A program made the position numbers and the translations under genes. A stretch of DNA of 64,000 nt from Phycisphaeraceae bacterium (GTDB lineage: Bacteria; Planctomycetota; Phycisphaerae; Phycisphaerales; UBA1924): the NCBI GenBank assembly GCA_015200025.1, contig CP054186.1, forward strand, positions 3,398,643 through 3,462,642, in the 5' to 3' direction. Shown one piece after another: positions 61,025 through 64,000 of this stretch (within the stretch, counting starts at the first letter, position 1; every line of letters begins with the position of its first letter). The notes beneath the pieces were generated by a model. That model was not told where the DNA came from. It saw only the letters and a program-made list of their open reading frames with translations, and searched no databases.

Positions 61025-64000
61025 TTACCTCCCGCCGTTGCCCGGGGACGCCCCGGGGGTGATGGTGTCGCCGTCGATCGGCCCGCGGTCGCCCGGCCTC
61101 TTGAGGTCGATCGTCCTGGCGTCCTCGGACTGCTGGGCCTGATCCTCGAAGTACCGGCGGATGGTGGACGGGTCGGAGAGACGGTCGGCCGTTCCCTCGT
61201 TGAGCCGGCGGATCCGCTCGCCCCAGTCGGGGCCCTGCCCGGGCACCACCCGCGGCGTGAGGATGACCAAGAGCTCGGTCTTGGTCGAGGAAGTCTGCGA
61301 GGTGCTAAAGAGGGCCCCCAGCCCGGGGATGTCGCCCAGCAGCGGGACCTTGCTCCGGCGTTCCTGGTCGCTCGACTGGATGAGCCCGCCGATGATCACG
61401 CTCTGCCCGTCCTTGACGGTGACCGTGGTCTCGACGTTGCGCTGGTTGATGACCGGCGCCGAGAAGTCCTCGCTGATCTGGGTGATCTTCTGCGTGAGGG
61501 TGCTGATCTTGGGGTTGATATCCATCCGGACGAACCCGTCGTTGCTGATCGAGGGGGTGACCTGAAGGGTGATCCCCACGTCCTGACGCTCCACGTCGGC
61601 CCGCGTGCTGCCCTGCGGCGTGCGCTCCGTGCCCGTCGCGATGGCGATGTTGTCGCCGACTTGGATGTTCGCCGTCTTGTTATTGTTGACCATGACCTCG
61701 GGGCGGCTCAAGACCTGAAGCTTGCCCTGAACCTGCAGCGCCCGGATCAGCAGTGAGAAGTCGGCGGAGGAAACAGACATGTTCCCGACGCCGAAAATGC
61801 TCGCGACACCGGGGCCGCCGCCGAGGCTCTGCGCGTTGTAGTTCTCCCCGCCGAAGGGGCCCACGCGGATGTCCATGCCCCACGTGTCCTCGGAGTCGAG
61901 CGTGACCTCCGCCAGCAGCACCTGAATCATCACCTGCGGCGGGGCCGCGTCGAGCTCCTCGACCAACTGCATCACCTTGTTCATGTACCTCGGGCTGGTC
62001 GCGATGAGCAGGCGGTTGCTGTTCTCGTCGCCCACCACGGTGACCTCGGCCTCCAACTGCCGCGCCAACGCCCCCGACTGCGTCGGGCCCAGCGTCGAGC
62101 GTGAAAGGTCGCTCTCGCCCTTGAACACCTCCTGGAGCGTCGCGGCGATCTCCCTCGCCCGCGCGTTCTTGAGGTGGTACACCGTCTGGAGACGCTCGGT
62201 CGCCTCGATGTTGTCGAGGCGGTTCACCAGCTCACGCACCTGCTCGAGGTAGCGGGCCGTCCCCGAGACGATCAGTGTGTTCGTCCTCGCGTCGACCGCC
62301 ACGGACAACTGCTGACGCTGGTCGGGCACCGCCGTCACCGTCGTCGGCCCGCCGGGGCGGTCCTCGGGCTGCTCGGCCTCCGAGGGCGCGAGCACGAACA
62401 ACTGCCCCTGCTGCCGCAGCGTGAACACATCGCGCAGAACCTCGGCCATCTTCTGCGCGTCCGCGTTCGTCAGGTGGAACTGCTCGATCAGCCGGTCCGC
62501 CTTCGTGCTGTCCATGTCCTGGATTACCTCGCGCAGCAGCGCGAGGATCTGCGGCGGGGCGTTGACCAGCACCGCGTTGGTCCGAAGGTCGGGCGTCAGC
62601 GTCACCTGATCGCGGATGGCCCCGTCGATCTCCGCCTCGGCGCGGGGCGCGTCGGGCTCGACGCCCGCCGCCCGAGCCGCCGTCTCCCGGATGTACTTGA
62701 TCTTCGTCGCCTGCCGGCCCACGGGCTGACGCCCCGACACCCCGCGCCCGCTCAGCACGCTCTCGAGCAGGTTCACGATCTCCAGCGCGTTCGCCGACCG
62801 CAGCTCGATCCGGTCCAGCTCACGCACCAACGCCACCTCCGTCGATTCCATCCTCTCGACCAGCGCCCGGACCTCCGCCACGTCGCGCGACGTCCCGGTC
62901 ACCATCAACGCGTTGAGCCGCTCGTTCACGCTCACCGCGACCGAGTTGGGACCACGCTTGGCGTTCTCCTTATCCACGTACACCGCACGCACCTGAGTGG
63001 CGGCGTCGACGGCCTGCGTCCTCACCAGCTGGATCAGACCCGTCTCCTGCCCCGCCGCCAGCGACTGCCCCTGCTTGACCAGCGCGTCCACCAGGTCGCG
63101 CACCACCGCGAAGTTCTCGTCGCTGCACGCCACGATCAGCAGGCTGTTCTGGGGCTCGGGCTCGATCCGGAACGCGTCCATCGGGTTGGCGACGCCCCCC
63201 GCCCCGCCCCGGTTGGCCGCCTCGATCCGCTCGCGCATCAGCCGCTCGATCCGCGACGCCAGCTGCGTCACGTCCGCGCCCTCGACCGGCAGCACGTGGA
63301 TCGAGACCGTCGCGTTGGTCTCGGCCGCGTCGAGCGTCTTGAGCAGCGTCTCGACGACCGTGAGGCTCCGGGCGCTCGAACTGACGATCACCGAGTTGGT
63401 CCTCGCGTCGGAGGTGATGACCACCCGGTCCTCGGACCGCAGCGCCCCGCTCCGCTCACGCTGCGCGAACACCTCCTGCACCGTCCGGGCCGCCCGGTCC
63501 GCCGCCGCGTTGGTCAGCGGGAAGAACCGGAACGCGCTGTTCGCGTTCGCCGCCTCCACGTCCAGCTGCCCGACCAGCTCGCGCACCACCGCCAGGTTCC
63601 CCGGGCTCCCCACCACGATGAGCGCGTTGAGCGCGGGGTCGTCCGTGATCACCAGCCCGTTGAGCGGCGCGAACATGTCCGCCTCCGCACGAACCTCGGG
63701 CTTGCTCGGGTCCCGGCCCTGCTGCGCCAGACGCAGACGACCGTACTGCTTCTGCAGCCCGGCCGCCTCGGGCGTCGTCGCCAGCCCGCGCACCAGCACC
63801 TCGTTGAGCTTCCGCGAGATCGCCCCCGCGTCCCCGTGCTTGATCGCGATCACCGCCGGCTCGATCCAGCTGCTCGTCGCGTCGCTGTCCAGGTTCTTCA
63901 CCAGCACCTCGACCAGCGCCACCGCCTCCTCACGCCCGGCCACGACGATCGTGTTCGTGCGCTCGTCGATGGCCACCGCCACCTCGCCCGTCAACGCCTT
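61025..64000 (-). CDS. gspD: Type II/IV-pilus family secretin with many N-domains (5' partial)
   Basis: Frame open to the right edge, so the N-terminus is outside the window; at least 991 residues are visible. The C-terminal secretin pore domain has VMIQVLLAEVTLDSE, VLSRPEVMVNNNKTANIQVGDNI, QVTPSISNDGFVRMDINP, and VTVKDGQSVIIGGLI ... KVPLLGDIPGLGALFSTS. Upstream are at least eight N1-type repeats, each with the pattern D(x)RTNxLIVxG...V..LV..LD (for example near visible residues 10-36, 120-145, 195-222, 280-305, 355-382, 480-506, 580-606 and 670-700), against three in most GspD proteins. It forms an outer-membrane secretin ring; the rest of the system is out of view. Confidence 0.92.
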   Translation of the reverse strand, partial: KALTGEVAVAIDERTNTIVVAGREEAVALVEVLVKNLDSDATSSWIEPAVIAIKHGDAGAISRKLNEVLVRGLATTPEAAGLQKQYGRLRLAQQGRDPSKPEVRAEADMFAPLNGLVITDDPALNALIVVGSPGNLAVVRELVGQLDVEAANANSAFRFFPLTNAAADRAARTVQEVFAQRERSGALRSEDRVVITSDARTNSVIVSSSARSLTVVETLLKTLDAAETNATVSIHVLPVEGADVTQLASRIERLMRERIEAANRGGAGGVANPMDAFRIEPEPQNSLLIVACSDENFAVVRDLVDALVKQGQSLAAGQETGLIQLVRTQAVDAATQVRAVYVDKENAKRGPNSVAVSVNERLNALMVTGTSRDVAEVRALVERMESTEVALVRELDRIELRSANALEIVNLLESVLSGRGVSGRQPVGRQATKIKYIRETAARAAGVEPDAPRAEAEIDGAIRDQVTLTPDLRTNAVLVNAPPQILALLREVIQDMDSTKADRLIEQFHLTNADAQKMAEVLRDVFTLRQQGQLFVLAPSEAEQPEDRPGGPTTVTAVPDQRQQLSVAVDARTNTLIVSGTARYLEQVRELVNRLDNIEATERLQTVYHLKNARAREIAATLQEVFKGESDLSRSTLGPTQSGALARQLEAEVTVVGDENSNRLLIATSPRYMNKVMQLVEELDAAPPQVMIQVLLAEVTLDSEDTWGMDIRVGPFGGENYNAQSLGGGPGVASIFGVGNMSVSSADFSLLIRALQVQGKLQVLSRPEVMVNNNKTANIQVGDNIAIATGTERTPQGSTRADVERQDVGITLQVTPSISNDGFVRMDINPKISTLTQKITQISEDFSAPVINQRNVETTVTVKDGQSVIIGGLIQSSDQERRSKVPLLGDIPGLGALFSTSQTSSTKTELLVILTPRVVPGQGPDWGERIRRLNEGTADRLSDPSTIRRYFEDQAQQSEDARTIDLKRPGDRGPIDGDTITPGASPGNGGR

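Overview
The window is GC-rich (roughly 70% by eye), gene-dense bacterial chromosome. The gene content points to a planctomycete, most likely class Phycisphaerae. The clues are a PEP-CTERM-type surface protein with an Arg-rich tail, an ECF sigma factor overlapping a Ser/Thr kinase with a WD40 tail, small membrane proteins ending in CxxC...CPECG zinc ribbons, and very large PstC/PstA permeases. PBP2 and RodA show that peptidoglycan synthesis is retained. The taxonomic call is inference from families and style; no rRNA gene is present. I saw no tRNA, rRNA, CRISPR array, transposase or prophage gene.

Layout. 0-16.5 kb: the end of a multi-PAS histidine kinase, a SpoIIE-type phosphatase, a cobalamin adenosyltransferase, recJ, a membrane-anchored tyrosine/dual-specificity phosphatase, recR, rpoN, an ABC-2 permease, a PEP-CTERM protein, clpC and a zinc-ribbon membrane protein. 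16.7-21.1 kb: a lower-GC accessory island of tandem duplications. It holds two related Cys-rich proteins (A1, A2) sharing a nearly identical 198-bp patch, and three related membrane/zinc-ribbon proteins (B1, B2, B3); B3 carries an in-frame TAG. 21.2-29.9 kb: rpsP, trmD, a class V aminotransferase, a YeiH-like membrane protein, a SpoU methyltransferase, nadB, a lipoprotein, a membrane protein and folE2. 30-37.5 kb: a tightly packed run of pbp2, rodA, rsmG (with a coding minisatellite), a PrsW-like protease and a DinG-type helicase containing a 14-G tract. 37.5-48.8 kb: an aspartate aminotransferase, two overlapping uncharacterised lipoproteins, rpsO-pnp, a cold-shock protein, a histidine kinase, a DUF58 protein and a coiled-coil exported protein. 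48.8-64 kb (minus strand): kinase-WD40 plus ECF sigma factor, pstS-C-A-B, a small lipoprotein and a very long secretin running off the right edge.

How genes work together. pstSCAB is a high-affinity phosphate importer with unusually enlarged permeases. PBP2/RodA elongate the cell wall. rpsO-pnp and rpsP-trmD are translation/RNA modules. The ECF sigma/kinase pair looks like a self-contained signalling unit. The secretin and its adjacent lipoprotein probably serve a type II secretion or type IV pilus-like export system outside the window. All seven convergent gene pairs meet with at most 27 bp between stops, three of them with overlapping stop codons. Intrinsic terminators appear instead after same-strand genes (PEP-CTERM gene, clpC, rpsP, rpsO, pnp).
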